The notes beneath the pieces were generated by a model. The model was given only the letters and a program-made list of their open reading frames with translations. It made no database searches and had not been told where the DNA came from. The translations under genes and the position numbers were made by a program. A stretch of 16,874 nucleotides of DNA from Dissophora ornata (taxonomy: Eukaryota; Mortierellomycota; Mortierellomycetes; Mortierellales; Mortierellaceae), in NCBI GenBank assembly GCA_025201705.1, contig MU617280.1, forward strand, positions 1-16,874, written 5' to 3'. Shown here in pieces: positions 1 to 10,925 of the stretch (the first letter of the stretch is position 1; each line of letters opens with the position of its first letter).

Positions 1-238
1 ATCTACGAATAATGTCCCCCTTCGCAATGAAGGTATCCACCAACGCTATATAACCAGTCGCGTTCCCACGGGCTAACCCAGTGGGCCCACGCAACTATTG
101 CCACCCCTCGTCAGGGTGTTAAAAAATTGTAGACATCTACCAAAAACCAATCCTCCCCATCCTCTCCATAGTTCCCAAGTGCCTCTTTCCCAGCAGGCTC
201 TGTAGCAACGTGCGGTCCGCGCCGTGTGGGTCAAGTAG

Positions 239-296
239 AACAGTAAATCTATCGACTAACAAGGACCCCCAGGGTCATGGAACAGTAAATTTATCG
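239..296. repeat. 27-bp repeat framed by 16-bp direct repeats
   Basis: The core at 254-280 begins GACTAACAAGG and ends GGGTCATGG. It is identical to 13325-13351, 13 kb away. It contains the small inverted repeat GACCC-CCA-GGGTC. Here it sits between AACAGTAAATCTATCG (239-254) and AACAGTAAATTTATCG (281-296), which differ at one base. A chance 27-base match is not expected in a window this size. I do not recognise the family. It could be a fragment or end of a dispersed element. Confidence 0.6.
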
Positions 297-370
297 CATG
301 GACTTCATATGGACATAACTTTCAATATGCGCACGTGACCAAAGCAGTCCCGTTATAACAGCAGAGCGTT

Positions 371-378
371 TATAAATA
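371..378 (+). promoter_or_regulatory. TATA box upstream of tRNA-Arg
   Basis: TATAAATA lies 45-52 bp before the mature 5' end of the tRNA. In fission yeast and plants, upstream TATA elements help position TFIIIB on tRNA genes. A similar role here is inference. Confidence 0.35.
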
Positions 379-422
379 TACTCCGAAATCAGATATTTCA
401 AATCAAGCTTAACAGCTGAACT

Positions 423-494
423 GGTCTGCTGGCCCAATGGAAAGGCGTCTGACTACGAATCAGGAGATTGCAGGTTCGACCCCTGCGTAGATCA
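423..494 (+). tRNA. tRNA-Arg (anticodon ACG)
   Basis: A full 72-nt cloverleaf can be folded by eye. The acceptor arms GGTCTGC and GTAGATC pair with two G-U wobbles, with discriminator A at 494. The D stem is closed by GCC/GGC. The anticodon stem TCTGA/TCAGG holds the loop CTACGAA, so the anticodon is ACG (read as ICG for CGN arginine codons). The T arm GCAGG-TTCGACC-CCTGC is perfect. Internal Pol III signals are a TGGCCCAATGG-like A box and a GGTTCGACCCC B box. No intron is present, and no CCA is encoded, as is normal for eukaryotes. A short T run follows as terminator. Confidence 0.96.
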
Positions 495-497
495 TTC

Positions 498-501
498 TTT
501 T
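498..501 (+). terminator. Pol III terminator of tRNA-Arg
   Basis: TTTT lies four bases after the discriminator base. Four consecutive T residues on the coding strand are the minimal RNA polymerase III stop signal. Confidence 0.7.
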
Positions 502-1265
502 ACTCTAGCTGGGAGTCGCGTGCTTGCGATTTTTTTTGCGAGACGCGTGAGCAAGAGCGAGCGCTGTCACTTTACTGCACAACATTCGGTAGACTAGATT
601 CTAAACGCGGTTTAGAAAGTCAAGTCTCCATAAAATGAGAGCAATTGGGTTGCTCCGTTCGTTATTATTGTGGTGCTCGTCTGTCCCACACCAGCCCGTG
701 GTTTTGTTGGTTTTGTTGTTTTGTTATTTGTTGTTTTGTTGTTCACCATAACCGGCGTTGAGTAAACAGTAGTTCATTCGTTGCCTTGTTGGCTCTCTGA
801 GAAACAGAAATAAGGTCGTGAAGTTGACTGTCTGCATGTGTGCGCATTATTATTGTGCGCCTGAATAAACCCAATAATGTTGCTTTGTCGCACAAGTGTT
901 CTGAAAGAGCAAAACAACAAAGAGTAAAACGGAGAAAGGCGCATGTGAGTTCCTGGGCGGATGAACATCAGCAACGACGAGGGCATGTAGGGTGGGTGTG
1001 TCGAACAACGATCGAGTGCCTTTTTATTCATTTTTTTTTTTTTGCTTCTTCTTTTTCTACCTTGTCTTTGACCTAAAGCTTGCTCCACTCCGTTGACCTT
1101 TGACGACCCCTTCCCGCTGCCACGCGCACCCATCTGTCCTCATTCCTCTCGTTCCTCTCATCCGCCTCATTTACCTCATCACACCTCATCTTCCTTGTCT
1201 GAATCTCCAACTGGACAAAACAGTACTCTCCTCCACATATTTCACATTTCTCCTTTTTTCCCAGC
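502..1265. other. intergenic and 5' region of the GPI-protein gene
   Basis: No convincing gene is seen. Features are a TTG/TTTTG-rich low-complexity patch (about 702-744), a long T run (about 1029-1041), and a C/T-rich stretch (about 1097-1262) leading to the start codon at 1266, as is usual for highly expressed fungal promoters and leaders. Reading frames on both strands here have no domain-like content. Confidence 0.5.
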
Positions 1266-2228
1266 ATGAAATCTATGCTCAAGTCGTTCCAAGCAGTGTT
1301 TCTGCTCCTGCTTGGGCTGTCATGCCTCCAGCTGTCTTTTACCCTGGCCCAGACGACCACTGCTCCTACTGACCCCACTTTCTCAAACACCCCTGGTTTG
1401 GTCATGCAGTCGCCTTATTCCGGCAGTACCGTCAGCCAGGGCTCTGTAGTCTTGATTTCAGGAATGACCGCGCCTCTGAGATATCTAAGTAAAGAAGAAC
1501 ACACACAAATCAGACACCGTACTGAAGTATCCTTTGTCGCCCTTCTTTATAAGTTTGCCCTGATCATCTCTCTTTTGCTTTGAAATTAGCGTACGTCGCT
1601 ACGCTGGCCAAGACTGATGGCTCATCTAATACGACGATCATTGAACAGAAGACATCAACTGCAGGTCGCGTCATTCAAATATGGAATGTCACTGCTGACA
1701 ACTACCCGGTGGGCGATTACAACGTATGGCCACTTTCTCTTATTACTGATTCTCTTTCCTTTTTCCTTTTTCCTTTTTCCTTTTTTTTTACATTTGCAAA
1801 GGGGTTTCTCTCGTGCTAAACATTATTTCTCCACATTTTTTCCCTTTCATTAATGCATTTCCCTACCCCACACCACTCCACAGCTCCAAATCGTTGTCAC
1901 TCCAGGCTCGAGCGTTTCAGTGGTCACCTCCGGCTCCACTGCCACCGCCACGACCCAAGTCGCAGGAACGGGTGCTATCGCGTTGGCAGCAACAACCACG
2001 ACAGTAACAGTTCCCGTCCCCACCCAGACCTCAGGCACTCTTCCTTCAGTTTACTACTGGAGAGCTTTGATCCACGTCCAAGCTCCAAGTACTGGTAGTA
2101 CTAAGAGCACCCCTAGCTCTGCCGCAGCTCTGACCCATGGGACCGTATACGCTGGAGCTGTGGCTATCGCTTACAAGATGGCTCTGGCCATGGGAGTCCT
2201 GGCTCTTGGATGCGTCTTGACACTCTAA
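1266..2228 (+). CDS. secreted GPI-anchored Kre9/Knh1-like Ser/Thr-rich protein
   Basis: Three exons (1266-1488, 1590-1723, 1884-2228) join in frame to 233 residues. The introns use GTAAAG...TTAG and GTATGG...CAG. An N-terminal hydrophobic signal peptide ends near residue 29 (SFTLA|Q). Residues about 45-125 have the pattern of the Kre9/Knh1-like N-terminal domain: a SPxSGxTVxxGSxV-type strand, then a strand pair ending in YPVGDYN. Two N-glycosylation sequons are at N88 and N107. A Thr/Ser/Val-rich stalk follows, and the last roughly 28 residues are hydrophobic, as expected for a GPI-attachment signal. A lysine in the tail makes this slightly atypical. The mature chain appears cysteine-free. 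The likely site is the cell surface or wall. The Kre9-type role in beta-glucan assembly is a family expectation only. The gene converges on the dehydrogenase gene 218 bp away. Confidence 0.78.
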
Positions 2229-2446
2229 ACCAAATCAAAACAAATATTTGTTCACAGAATGGACAACTCCCACTCTGAAGTGATCCACATCTGAGAGGCA
2301 AAGAGCGCTACTTACCATGTAGCCTTATTGGAAACGTAGATGTTAATTGCAGATACAAGGAATAATAATGAATTTGTCCTGTACCGCCACGCATATTACT
2401 TTATTTTTCTGAAAATTATGCATTGGAGGGGAATGAAACTCTACTT
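2229..2446. other. convergent intergenic region
   Basis: This is the spacer between the 3' ends of the GPI-protein gene (+) and the dehydrogenase gene (-). On the minus strand AATAAA occurs at 2405-2400, about 42 nt after the dehydrogenase stop. On the plus strand only an AATAAT-like motif is seen (about 2361). Confidence 0.5.
2400..2405 (-). terminator. poly(A) signal of the dehydrogenase gene
   Basis: AATAAA on the minus strand lies shortly after the TAG stop at 2449-2447, in the expected position for 3' end formation. Confidence 0.5.
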
Positions 2447-3603
2447 CTAAGCCTTGGCTTTGACCAAAGAGCCACCATCCACAGGGATGACAGCTCCCGT
2501 GGTGTAGGCACCAGCCCTCGAGGCCAAGTAAATACAGGTCGCTGCGACATCTTCGGGTGCTCCAATGCGGCCCAACGGAATGTTTCCAACAATTACATCG
2601 CCAAAGTCCCTCAATGTAGCTGCCATCATCTTGGACTCGAACGGACCAGGTGCGATGGCGTTGCAGGTGATGTGGCGGTGTCCTAGATGACCAGCCAGGA
2701 CGCGTGTCATCTGATGTAACGCAGCCTTGGAGGCAGAGTAAGCGTAGGTCTCGAGCATAGGGACGTAGATGCCCTCGATGGAACCAATGTTGATAATTGA
2801 AGCAGGGGCTTTGTCCGTCGCGGCGGCGTCGAGGAGGGGCAACATGGCCTGGGTCAAAGAGAAGACGCGCTTCAAGTTGAGGTTCATGACCTTTTCAAAC
2901 GCTTCATCGGGGTAGGATTCCAGGGGTGCGCCCCAGGAAGCGCCGGCGTTGTTGACAAGAACGTGAACCTCTATTTGGATGCAAAGATGTGGAGTGTATA
3001 TCAATTAATTGCACTGCATCTATCCAATATCACAGCGCTCAATGGATTCAACCGACGGAGCTTACTCGACTCGCGCTTGGTCAGCTCGGCGACCAATCTC
3101 TTGACCTCATCAAGACTCTGGAGGTCGGCTGGGATGGAGACGCACTTGCCAGGTCCGAGCTTGTTCAATTCTTCGGCAACCTTATCGCACACTCCGGCCG
3201 AGCGAGACGAGATGTAGACCTTGGCACCGTTTGCAATGAAGCCGTGAGCGATCATCAAACCGACACTAGTAGTATTTTTTTTTGTTATTCAGGCAGGAGA
3301 AGGTGCATTTTCTTATGAGACAGTTGCATGGATAACGTTCACAGCAGAGAGCAAAGCGGTGATTGCGGTCAACAGGGTCGGGGTAGAGAACATGTTCCTT
3401 CACAGGTGCATGATCGAGTCAAAATGCTACTCTTCTCGCTGACCCCATTGGCTGTACTTTGGCATGGAGAGAACGCGTTTAGGAGTGATGAAATTTTGGC
3501 AGCATAGGGGGTAATACGATCGGGTTTACCCTCGGCTGCCACCAGTGACGAGGACGACCTTGTCCTTGACGTCAAAGAGGGAGGAAGTGTGCATAGACGA
3601 CAT
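2447..3603 (-). CDS. classical short-chain dehydrogenase/reductase
   Basis: Three exons on the minus strand (3603-3530, 3265-3066, 2970-2447) join in frame to 265 residues, a normal length for classical SDRs. The introns start GTAAAC and GTAAGC and end CTAG and ATAG. The joined protein has the Rossmann cofactor motif TGGSRGVG (residues 20-27), NNAG (98-101), the catalytic serine in INIGSIEG (S155) and Y169-SAS-K173. N121 or N123 may complete the tetrad. A PG motif after the active site and a C-terminal PVDGG are also typical. The start of the chain (SLFDVKDKVVLVTGGSRG) resembles the RhlG/3-oxoacyl-ACP reductase-like fungal SDR group, so it is probably a cytosolic NADP(H)-dependent ketone/alcohol oxidoreductase. 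The substrate cannot be read from sequence. Confidence 0.9.
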
Positions 3604-3740
3604 TGAGTTCTGTGTGTGTGGGTGAGGAGGACGAGAGAAGAGAGTGTTGAGAAAAGGAAGAGAGGCCGGGGATGAGTTAGCCGAATGGAGGGAATGAAGA
3701 GCTGTCAAAAAAGTGGCGCTGACGGTGTGCTGGCGCGGTG

Positions 3741-3793
3741 CACGTGACCCCGATCGAAAGCCGATTTCACACATCGGCCAATAAGCGGATTGG
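3741..3793 (-). promoter_or_regulatory. CACGTG box and inverted pair of CCAAT boxes
   Basis: CACGTG at 3741-3746 is the bHLH-factor palindrome. CCAAT at 3778-3782 (+) and CCAAT on the minus strand at 3793-3789 face each other with six bases between. They lie 138-190 bp upstream of the dehydrogenase ATG, a usual distance for fungal CCAAT-complex sites. The function is inferred. Confidence 0.4.
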
Positions 3794-3990
3794 CACGGAC
3801 CCCGGAGTGGGGCCATTCGCGGACCGACCCTTGGACGCTTGACACGCGTCTAGATCGAATGCGTGTGCATGCGAGGTCAAGTCAAGCACCAGACATAGCT
3901 CAAAGCGAAGTGCCAGCCTTGCAGACTGACAGTCAAAACACAGAGTATATATATCCGAGATTATATAAATAGCGCATGAGCGTTGGTATC

Positions 3991-4015
3991 GATGCCATGC
4001 GATGCAATGCAATGC
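3991..4015. repeat. five tandem NATGC pentamers
   Basis: The units are GATGC, CATGC, GATGC, AATGC and AATGC, end to end, in intergenic DNA. Confidence 0.8.
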
Positions 4016-4400
4016 GCGTCTAAGGAAATGTGTCGCAGCCCATCCCTGGCGGCGCCTTGATGTCTCAACGCACAAACAGACTACGTGTGCCGCGCATCCT
4101 GGACATTGCTTGAGTAGCACAGCGTAGTGCGCAAGTGCTACTCGATGTTACCGTCAGACCACAAGAGAGGGCGCCCTTGACGGCTCCCTTGGTGCCTCCT
4201 CTTCGGTCACTTTTTTGTCCGGGGCGAAAAACATGGCTCCTTGATGTCCGAACTGGACTTTGAGAACTCTTTTTCTCAAGGCTCATCCTACTCCCTCCCT
4301 TGCATGAATGTTTTCGCCCCCTTGCATAAAAATACACGAGAATCCTGCATGCAAACTCGCACAGCATCGCGAGAGACGTTGGGAATGTCCGTGTATAGCG

Positions 4401-4436
4401 CTTTACTTTGCTCTTTACTTTGCTCTTTACTTTGCT
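4401..4436. repeat. three exact copies of a 12-bp repeat
   Basis: CTTTACTTTGCT occurs three times without a gap, upstream of the F-box gene. The copies are identical, which suggests recent slippage. Confidence 0.95.
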
Positions 4437-4570
4437 GTCGTCAATCGGGGCTACCCCGGGGCAAAGAGTGGCGAAGAGCGAAGTGCCGGAGAGGGAGAGT
4501 GGGAGTGAAAAGAAACGCCAAACTTGACCCTTCTTCCTCAACGACCTTGTTCTCCCATGTACATTCTGCT

Positions 4571-4604
4571 CCATTCACCATTCACCATTCACCATTCACC
4601 ATTC
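4571..4604. repeat. 7-bp tandem repeat CCATTCA
   Basis: Four exact CCATTCA units are followed by a partial unit CCATTC, about 150 bp before the F-box gene start codon, probably in its promoter or leader. Confidence 0.95.
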
Positions 4605-4750
4605 CCAGCTCGTGCTCATTCTCGCCCGGAATCGCAATTCCTTTCTTGTTCATTCTACTCTTTCCCCTATTCCTGACCTGGTCTTTTCAACACCTCTTTG
4701 TTTCCGCCATCACATCTGCCAGAACTCAGATCCACTGACAAGGACAGACC

Positions 4751-7700
4751 ATGAACAAAGTCGAGATTTTATCTTTGTCTGCCCAAAATCCATCGTTATC
4801 ATGGCTATCCGAGCCTGGTCTCTCGTGGCCCGACCACAGCACCGCGAACCAGAGTCAGGACATACCACAGTATTTCGGAGGCAAACCCCTGCAGCCTTCC
4901 TCGCCCAAATGGCAAGATCAACAACAACAAGATCAACGCCAGCAACAAAGCACCAGCCCTATAACACGATTACCGGTCGACATCCTACTCTATATCGCCT
5001 CTCTGCGGTTTTTGACGCTGAATGATGTCGTGCAATGGCGTGCCACGGCTTCCATGTTCTATCACTCGATCCCCCTGCCCCACGCTACCATGGTAAAGCA
5101 AATTCAACGTAAATTGGGCGAGGACATGTAGTTTCCTGATCCGTTGCATCTGGGAAGCGGTGAATGAGGTGTAAACAATTTAGGGTGTCGACTTAAACAC
5201 GAAGGGTCCTCCTACTAACCACCTGTCTTCCCTTTTTTGCTTTTTGCAGATTCTGCAGGCTGCTCACCTCTTTCAGATCAGGCCACGCCGAGGTCACCGT
5301 GAGCCAGATAATCCATCAACCACGACGACGACACATAAACAGCAGCAGCAGCGGCCGCAGGACTCACCTCCCCGCGCTACTGCCACCATCTCACCAACAC
5401 CATTATCCCCTCCAAAAGACATTCACTCGCTGTACAAAGACCGACAACTAAAAGACATCCTCGTTCGTTTGATGCGCCTTTTGACCCACCCAGAATTCCA
5501 ACCGCGCCTCATGCGCTCCAGCTATTCATTTCGTAATCGACTTATGTACAGCCACCATCAACACCTCTCTCATCAAACACACGATCCATCCCTCCAAGTC
5601 AGGCGAAAAAAGAGGGCGCGTCGGGACCTGCAGGACTACCCCATCTTCATCACAGGCAATCCTCCCGATATTGTTCGACTTGCGATTGAATTCGGGCATA
5701 TACCCTTTGTCGACCATCTACTTCATCGGGGGTTCCGGCCACGCGACCTTCCCGAGTACTTTTCTCTTATCCCGTTCCTCTCGACCGAAGAGTCTATTTA
5801 CCACCAACAGAGAGATGACGGGGCCTCGTCGCAAGAAGGAAGCGGAGTAGGAGAACAACAAGAACCGGATAAAAGATCAAGAGCTGATACGGCAGGGTCA
5901 AGAGAACATGTGGAACGGTCTAGGGGCAGACAAACGTCGCTCCTGAAGCGATCCTTAGAGTTGAATCAGATTTGGGAATGCATACGCGTTGCAAACCAGG
6001 AGCTAATGGACGCTTGCTCTAGAGCAGATGTGGAGACGGCGTTGAAGATTTTGGATACCACTCTTGTTCATCCTCGTCTCATCTTAGGCTGTGAGAGGGA
6101 ATCTCTACCACGAAGTAATGACAATATCAAAGGAAAACAACGACATTCGAACTATGACACTCCTCAAGGCCGTCATGATTCTATTGGCGCCGGATCCGAG
6201 GCGCAGATTCTGGTAGATGACAGTATAGGAGTTATAGGAGCCGGTACGGGTGCTTCGTCGTCCCATCAAGGATCGTCTGCCTCTCATTCTCGAGACCGGA
6301 CTGCCAATGCTGAGGATGCCGCTCCTCACACGATACCCACAATGCCACTCCTTCCACATATGCCCACTGCTATCCATCGGTCGACCATCTTTAAGCCTAG
6401 ACAAAGAGTCGAGAATGGCGGAAGCCAAGTCAAACAGCTTGGAGTCCATGAGCATTCTGGTTCGCAAACGCATATGCCATGGGTTGATGGTCGCGCTCTG
6501 ACGTGCGCCCTTTTAGCAGTGTGTTTCCGTCGGGACGGCCATGAGTCCGAAGAGGCTGAAGCTTTGGAGGAGAGCAAGGCCGTACCGATTGTGAGCGAGA
6601 TTCTAAAGTACGACTGCATGCTCACAGCACAGTCGTTAGGTCAGGCAGTTCTGGCTGTCGCCTATTCGCGACCAGCGGGGTCCCTCAAGAGGACCTATGA
6701 GCAGAGGCTAAAGCGTCAGCACCGACAGGAGCAAGGATCGTCGTCGGGTCGGCCAGAGCCAGTTTCGCGAGCGAGTACATCAAGTAGCACCGGAGAGTCA
6801 GAGACCAGCGCTAGTGGTGTCGATATGGGCGTGATGGATCTCTTAATGGAGAGGATCGGTCCTCGGGAGTGGCTCAAGCTGATCAAGTACTACCTTCAGC
6901 GGCAAGAGTTTGAAGATCTATCTGTCATCCTCGAGTTGTGTCCTTTCAAGGGTCCTCAACTAGAAATCAAACAAAAGGGCGTAGAAAACGGTTATCGATA
7001 TGATAGTCGTGCAGGAGCAAGAGATGTCATGACACAAAACAACTATCATCGCCAACAAGCTCGAGAGCTAATCTGTCGAGAGGCTGGAATCTGTGGCGTG
7101 GGATCGCGCCTGGGTCACTTTAATGGACGCAGCATCGGTCAGACATCTTATAATGTCTCGGCCACCTTACACCGTATCAGCCGCATGATCTTTACTGGAA
7201 GTGGGACCGTGATCAACCATAGTTACATGCTGCCTCGTGGGGGTTTCCGAGGCATCGGTGGTAATACTAGTGGCCAGCCAAGCTCTACATACAATAGCGG
7301 CGGCGGAAATGATGTAGACTCTGGGGAATCCTATAGTGCGACCGAGGAGGATAGCCATCAAAGCACACCAACTACCGAGTCCGGACATCCCTTCGATCAA
7401 CCTCAATCTTCAAATATTCCTCAGCAGCAAGGGCAATGGCGATCACAATTTGAGAGCAATAACTTGAAGGACAATGGAAACCATTACACCGAAGAGGAGG
7501 TAGTTACGGACGATGACGATGACCTCGATCTCAATCCTGACCAACTTGATATACAAGACTCAAGTCTCACCTTTGGTGGCATCGGTAGTAGCACTACGTC
7601 GAATTCGCACCCAGGACCTGGCATTGTTGGGATCGCGATTCAAGTACAGGCACCCGAACATATCCTAAAGTCTCTACTGAAGATGGGCTTCAGATTCTTT

Positions 7701-10595
7701 AGTATCTGTGACCTTTCTATATCTGACACTCGCCATCCCCTCGCGCTACAGTTCAAGCAGCAGGAAAAAATGAATCGACAGTTGATCGAGTTCTGCATGG
7801 TCCCGAATACGGATGTTCCCCTTGAGCGCGAGTATGGTGAGGGATGCAGCAGACAAGAATCAAAAAGAAAGACAAGGAAGACGAGTAGGAGGGATAAAAT
7901 GGCCCTATATGACGCGGTCGATCAGGAGTACCATGCACAAGCAGTCGAAAGATTCCTCTATCCAGCAGCCAACAATCCCGCTCGCCCATCGGCCTCAATC
8001 CCAGCCCTACCATCTCAGGTACAAGGCAGCAGCGGCAACAGAAGTGGCACTACAGAAGCACAACAGCTATCCGCGATGACCATAGCAGAAACAGCTGTTT
8101 CAGGAGCAGCATCTTCTCTCGCCGTTCAAGAACCCCCAACAGCTCAAGTATCCTCAACCTTGTCACCTTCTAACCGCCTGCAATTTGTCCTACCCCCTAT
8201 GCATCTCGGAGAGTCCATCGAATCGATTGCGTCTGCAAATACGACTGATATCACGTATCAGTCGTCTGTATCTAACCTGCAGAGGAATCCTCCTTTGTCG
8301 GCACAACTGTCGCTTAGTCAGACACAGTACCGTAGCTCTGGGCTCGCTGAATCAATCCCGCTGCCCATTCGAAAGTCCATGACTGAATCCAAAAGAGCTG
8401 TTAAGTCGTACATGTCGGAATCTAGCCCATCTGTCCACTACGGCGAGTCTCCTACTATCTCGACGCACCAACGTATGGTGAACGCGACGACTAGGCGTCG
8501 CGTACGCGAGTACCTCTCTTCTGAATATATCGACCTAATGACTGTGGGGATTTGTCTTCATCAAGCATGTTACCACCAGAAGGAGCGATTGCTTACCGTC
8601 CTACTTGAGCATCGTCTTTTAATCGCTCAAGATGCGCTGTCAGGGGCTGTTCAAGTAGCAGCTTCTGTGGGTTGGAGGCGTGGACTGGAGATGCTGTTGA
8701 TGGAGCATGGAGATATGGAGGCGGAAGTCGACCCTGTGGTTACGACAACGAGTGAGCAGGTCCATCATGGGACGTCGATGAAATGGGACCATGCTTCCGT
8801 GGCGCCTTTAGATCCCGGAAAGCCTCGAGGAGCAAGTCATCATAGCAGCGTCAGTAGTTCGGGCGCAGCTTGGGAGGTGTTTGTGGTCAATCGAGGTCTA
8901 CGTCGTCACCAGAGCGACGGCAGTCGACTGAATCGATCTAACAGCAGTTATACCAACGTCAGTGGTAGTAGCAGTGACAACAACGAAGATAGAACCGGTG
9001 TTGGTATTGGAGGGGGGTTCAGGAGGGAGACTGTACGAACATTTGAAATCACTCGTCGCGCCAGCTTCGACTTCTCATACTCGGCTCCGCTCTCTACGTC
9101 AGTTGTACAGCCGCACCTATCTTCAGCTCCGATTCTGCCACATATGGGTCCGCTCACCCCTACCATTCGTTCCTCCTCGTTGCGGAGAAGGCTGCTGCCT
9201 TTTTTACCCAACCTCTCCTCCTCGAATGAGCCATCTAGTGTGCGTAAGAAACAAAAGGCTAAGCGACAACCCGAACAGAGCCAGAAACAGTGTCACGACA
9301 TAGACGGCAAAAACCAGCTTCAACAGCGACCTCATAAACCAGTCGCGGCTCTCCTACTTTCAACGTCGGGTCTGTGGTCCCAGCCCGCTGTGATGATGCA
9401 ACGCAAGAATAAGAATGCGGTTATCGCATTGATGGCTGCAACAACGAGGAACGACCCCGATCTTGTCCACTGGCTGGTCGAGTCATTTGCAGATATCAAA
9501 ATCGTTCATCTTATGCAGGCCCTCATGATTGCCTGTGATCGAGGACTGATCCGAGTGGTGCAGGTTCTAGTAGGCGACACCGCTATGGTTCGATCCTCCG
9601 ACGAGACTGAGAATGGGATTCGAGCCGACAAAAATACTCCGAGACTCCTGTTCCGACGATGGTTGACGTTTCAATACAAGAAGATCGTGGAACTGGCACT
9701 TTTAGCGTCAGGAGTGGAGGACACTCTGGAGAGTTCGAAGAGCGATTTTAATCAGCAACGCTTTGACTCTTTTCCGTTTGTATTCTTGATGGAGTCTTCA
9801 CCCATCTTCCGGCACTACTACCAAACCCTCAATACACTCTCGTCGTGCCAATTCGTGACAAGGAAGGGAACAAACCATCGAATATCAGCTTCAGCCTCAC
9901 CCCCTTTTCAGGCTAACACGGGCCACAGCATGATGTCAATGACCGACAACAATACTTCATCCATTCCCGCAGGTTCAATACCTCTGCCACCATCGTCTCC
10001 TTTACGTCTCCATCGACGTTCACAGCAACTTCTACAAGTGCGGGCGCAGGAACAACCCTCAACACCCGCCTCCCCGTGTGAACAGCCACCAGTTCAGCAG
10101 CGATTGCGCACACGCCTACGCACAGCTCAAGAGACAAAACATGAGATCACCCGCATCATGTTAGAGCCTGTCTTAGAGACATTCGGCAGCATTTCGTTCC
10201 GCAAGGCTCTGGATAGGATGCCAACGGACTGCTGGTGGCCACTTGACCAGGACGTGAGAATGATGGTGGATCAGGAGGCCAGGAAGTCGATGGTGGCGAT
10301 TGTCACCGCCATGAAGCGGCAGCAGCGCGAGGAGCAGCAAGAAGGGCATGAAAAACAAGAGAAAAAACAGAAAAATAATGAAGGCAGCCCAGTATCGCAG
10401 GAGGTTAAGGACACGCAAATGAAGGAGAAGGGTCCAAATGAGAAATGGCACAGGGTGGCAGGACATCATGTTCGAAAATGGGCCAAGCGTGCAACGAAAA
10501 CGAAAACCAAGGATCCCCCCTCGGTCAGAAGTGGTGGACAAGGGGGACCAATATCATTCTTTAAACGATTGATTTCTAGAAACACATCCACGTAG
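4751..10595 (+). CDS. large F-box protein with degenerate ankyrin-like repeats
   Basis: The start ATG at 4751 sits in a good context (GACC-ATG-A). Exon 1 (4751-5092) and exon 2 (5250-10595) join in phase 0 to 1,895 residues. The donor is GTAAAG at 5093. The acceptor TTTTTGCAG at 5249 follows a TACTAAC branch point (about 5212-5218). Reading past the donor meets a stop at 5129. Residues about 71-112 form an F-box (ITRLPVDILLYIASL, then a DVVQWRATASMFY helix), the Skp1-binding part of SCF ubiquitin ligases. Helix-pair segments resembling worn ankyrin repeats occur near residues 245-285, 655-680, 1000-1020, 1210-1255 and 1500-1560. Between them are long Ser/Gln/Gly-rich disordered linkers, an Asp run near 867, and a charged Gln/Glu/Lys helix with a basic tail at the C-terminus. 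It is probably a substrate adaptor. The target is unknown, and ankyrin assignment is tentative. Confidence 0.82.
5093..5249 (+). other. intron of the F-box gene
   Basis: A 157-nt intron with donor GTAAAG, branch point TACTAAC, polypyrimidine tract and TTTTTGCAG acceptor. GTAAAG is the only donor I found that keeps phase with this acceptor. An alternative GTAGTT donor at 5128 would need an acceptor at 5281 and fits less well. Confidence 0.7.
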
Positions 10596-10604
10596 AGATC
10601 ACCG

Positions 10605-10610
10605 AATAAA
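10605..10610 (+). terminator. poly(A) signal of the F-box gene
   Basis: AATAAA lies 10 nt after the TAG stop, with a T-rich stretch following at 10641-10653. Confidence 0.5.
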
Positions 10611-10852
10611 TTCACGCCTTCAAATACAAGGACCCGTGGGGTGCTTTTTTTTTTCTCAAGAAGTTATAATAATTTGTCTGGCTAATTCCATTAAGACCTT
10701 AACCTGCTAAATTGTTTGACAGCGTTCGTAGGCCATCAAATTCTTTGGGACTATTGGCGATTAATCTGTAAATAGAAGGTTGAGACAATAGCAGATCTAT
10801 GATGCCCCAAGATATTGGGAGTTTACAACCTTGGCTGGAGGGTCCGGGCCGT

Positions 10853-10925
10853 TTTTGAAATTTAATCGTGCTGGGGATAGTCCATGGTAATCTTTTGAAA
10901 CTTGATCGTGCTGGGGATAGTCCAT
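10853..10925. repeat. 40-bp tandem duplication
   Basis: Bases 10853-10885 and 10893-10925 match at 31 of 33 positions. Each starts TTTTGAAA and ends GGGGATAGTCCAT, giving a period of 40 bp. The repeats lie in non-coding DNA. Confidence 0.9.

Larger units (their letters stand above)
1..422. other. intergenic DNA left of the tRNA gene
   Basis: No open reading frame of note is seen here. The stretch holds a 10-bp palindrome GTGGGCCCAC (81-90), one copy of a 27-bp repeat (254-280) framed by two near-identical 16-bp direct repeats (239-254 and 281-296), and a TATAAATA box (371-378) that may belong to the tRNA gene. Confidence 0.6.
3604..4750. other. divergent intergenic region
   Basis: This is the shared upstream space of the dehydrogenase (-) and F-box gene (+). 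It holds a CACGTG box and paired CCAAT boxes (3741-3793), AT-rich TATATATA/TATATAAATA patches (3945-3970), five NATGC pentamers (3991-4015), three exact 12-bp repeats (4401-4436) and a 7-bp repeat run (4571-4604). Reading frames here look like chance. Confidence 0.5.

Noticed and set aside
774..1405. Overlapping open frames on both strands before the GPI-protein gene
   Set aside because: Compositionally biased (Arg/Lys or Phe/Ser runs from T-rich and CT-rich DNA), no domain content, and they overlap each other.
4065..4738. Open frames of 165-169 codons on both strands
   Set aside because: They run through short tandem repeats and have no recognisable fold. The codons look random, and the frames overlap on opposite strands.
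5128..5281. Alternative F-box gene intron (GTAGTT donor, acceptor ending at 5281)
   Set aside because: It keeps the frame but uses a weaker donor and skips the first AG after the TACTAAC branch point.
9587..9597. GGTTCGATCCT, resembling a Pol III B box, inside the F-box gene
   Set aside because: No cloverleaf or A box can be built around it, and it lies in coding sequence.
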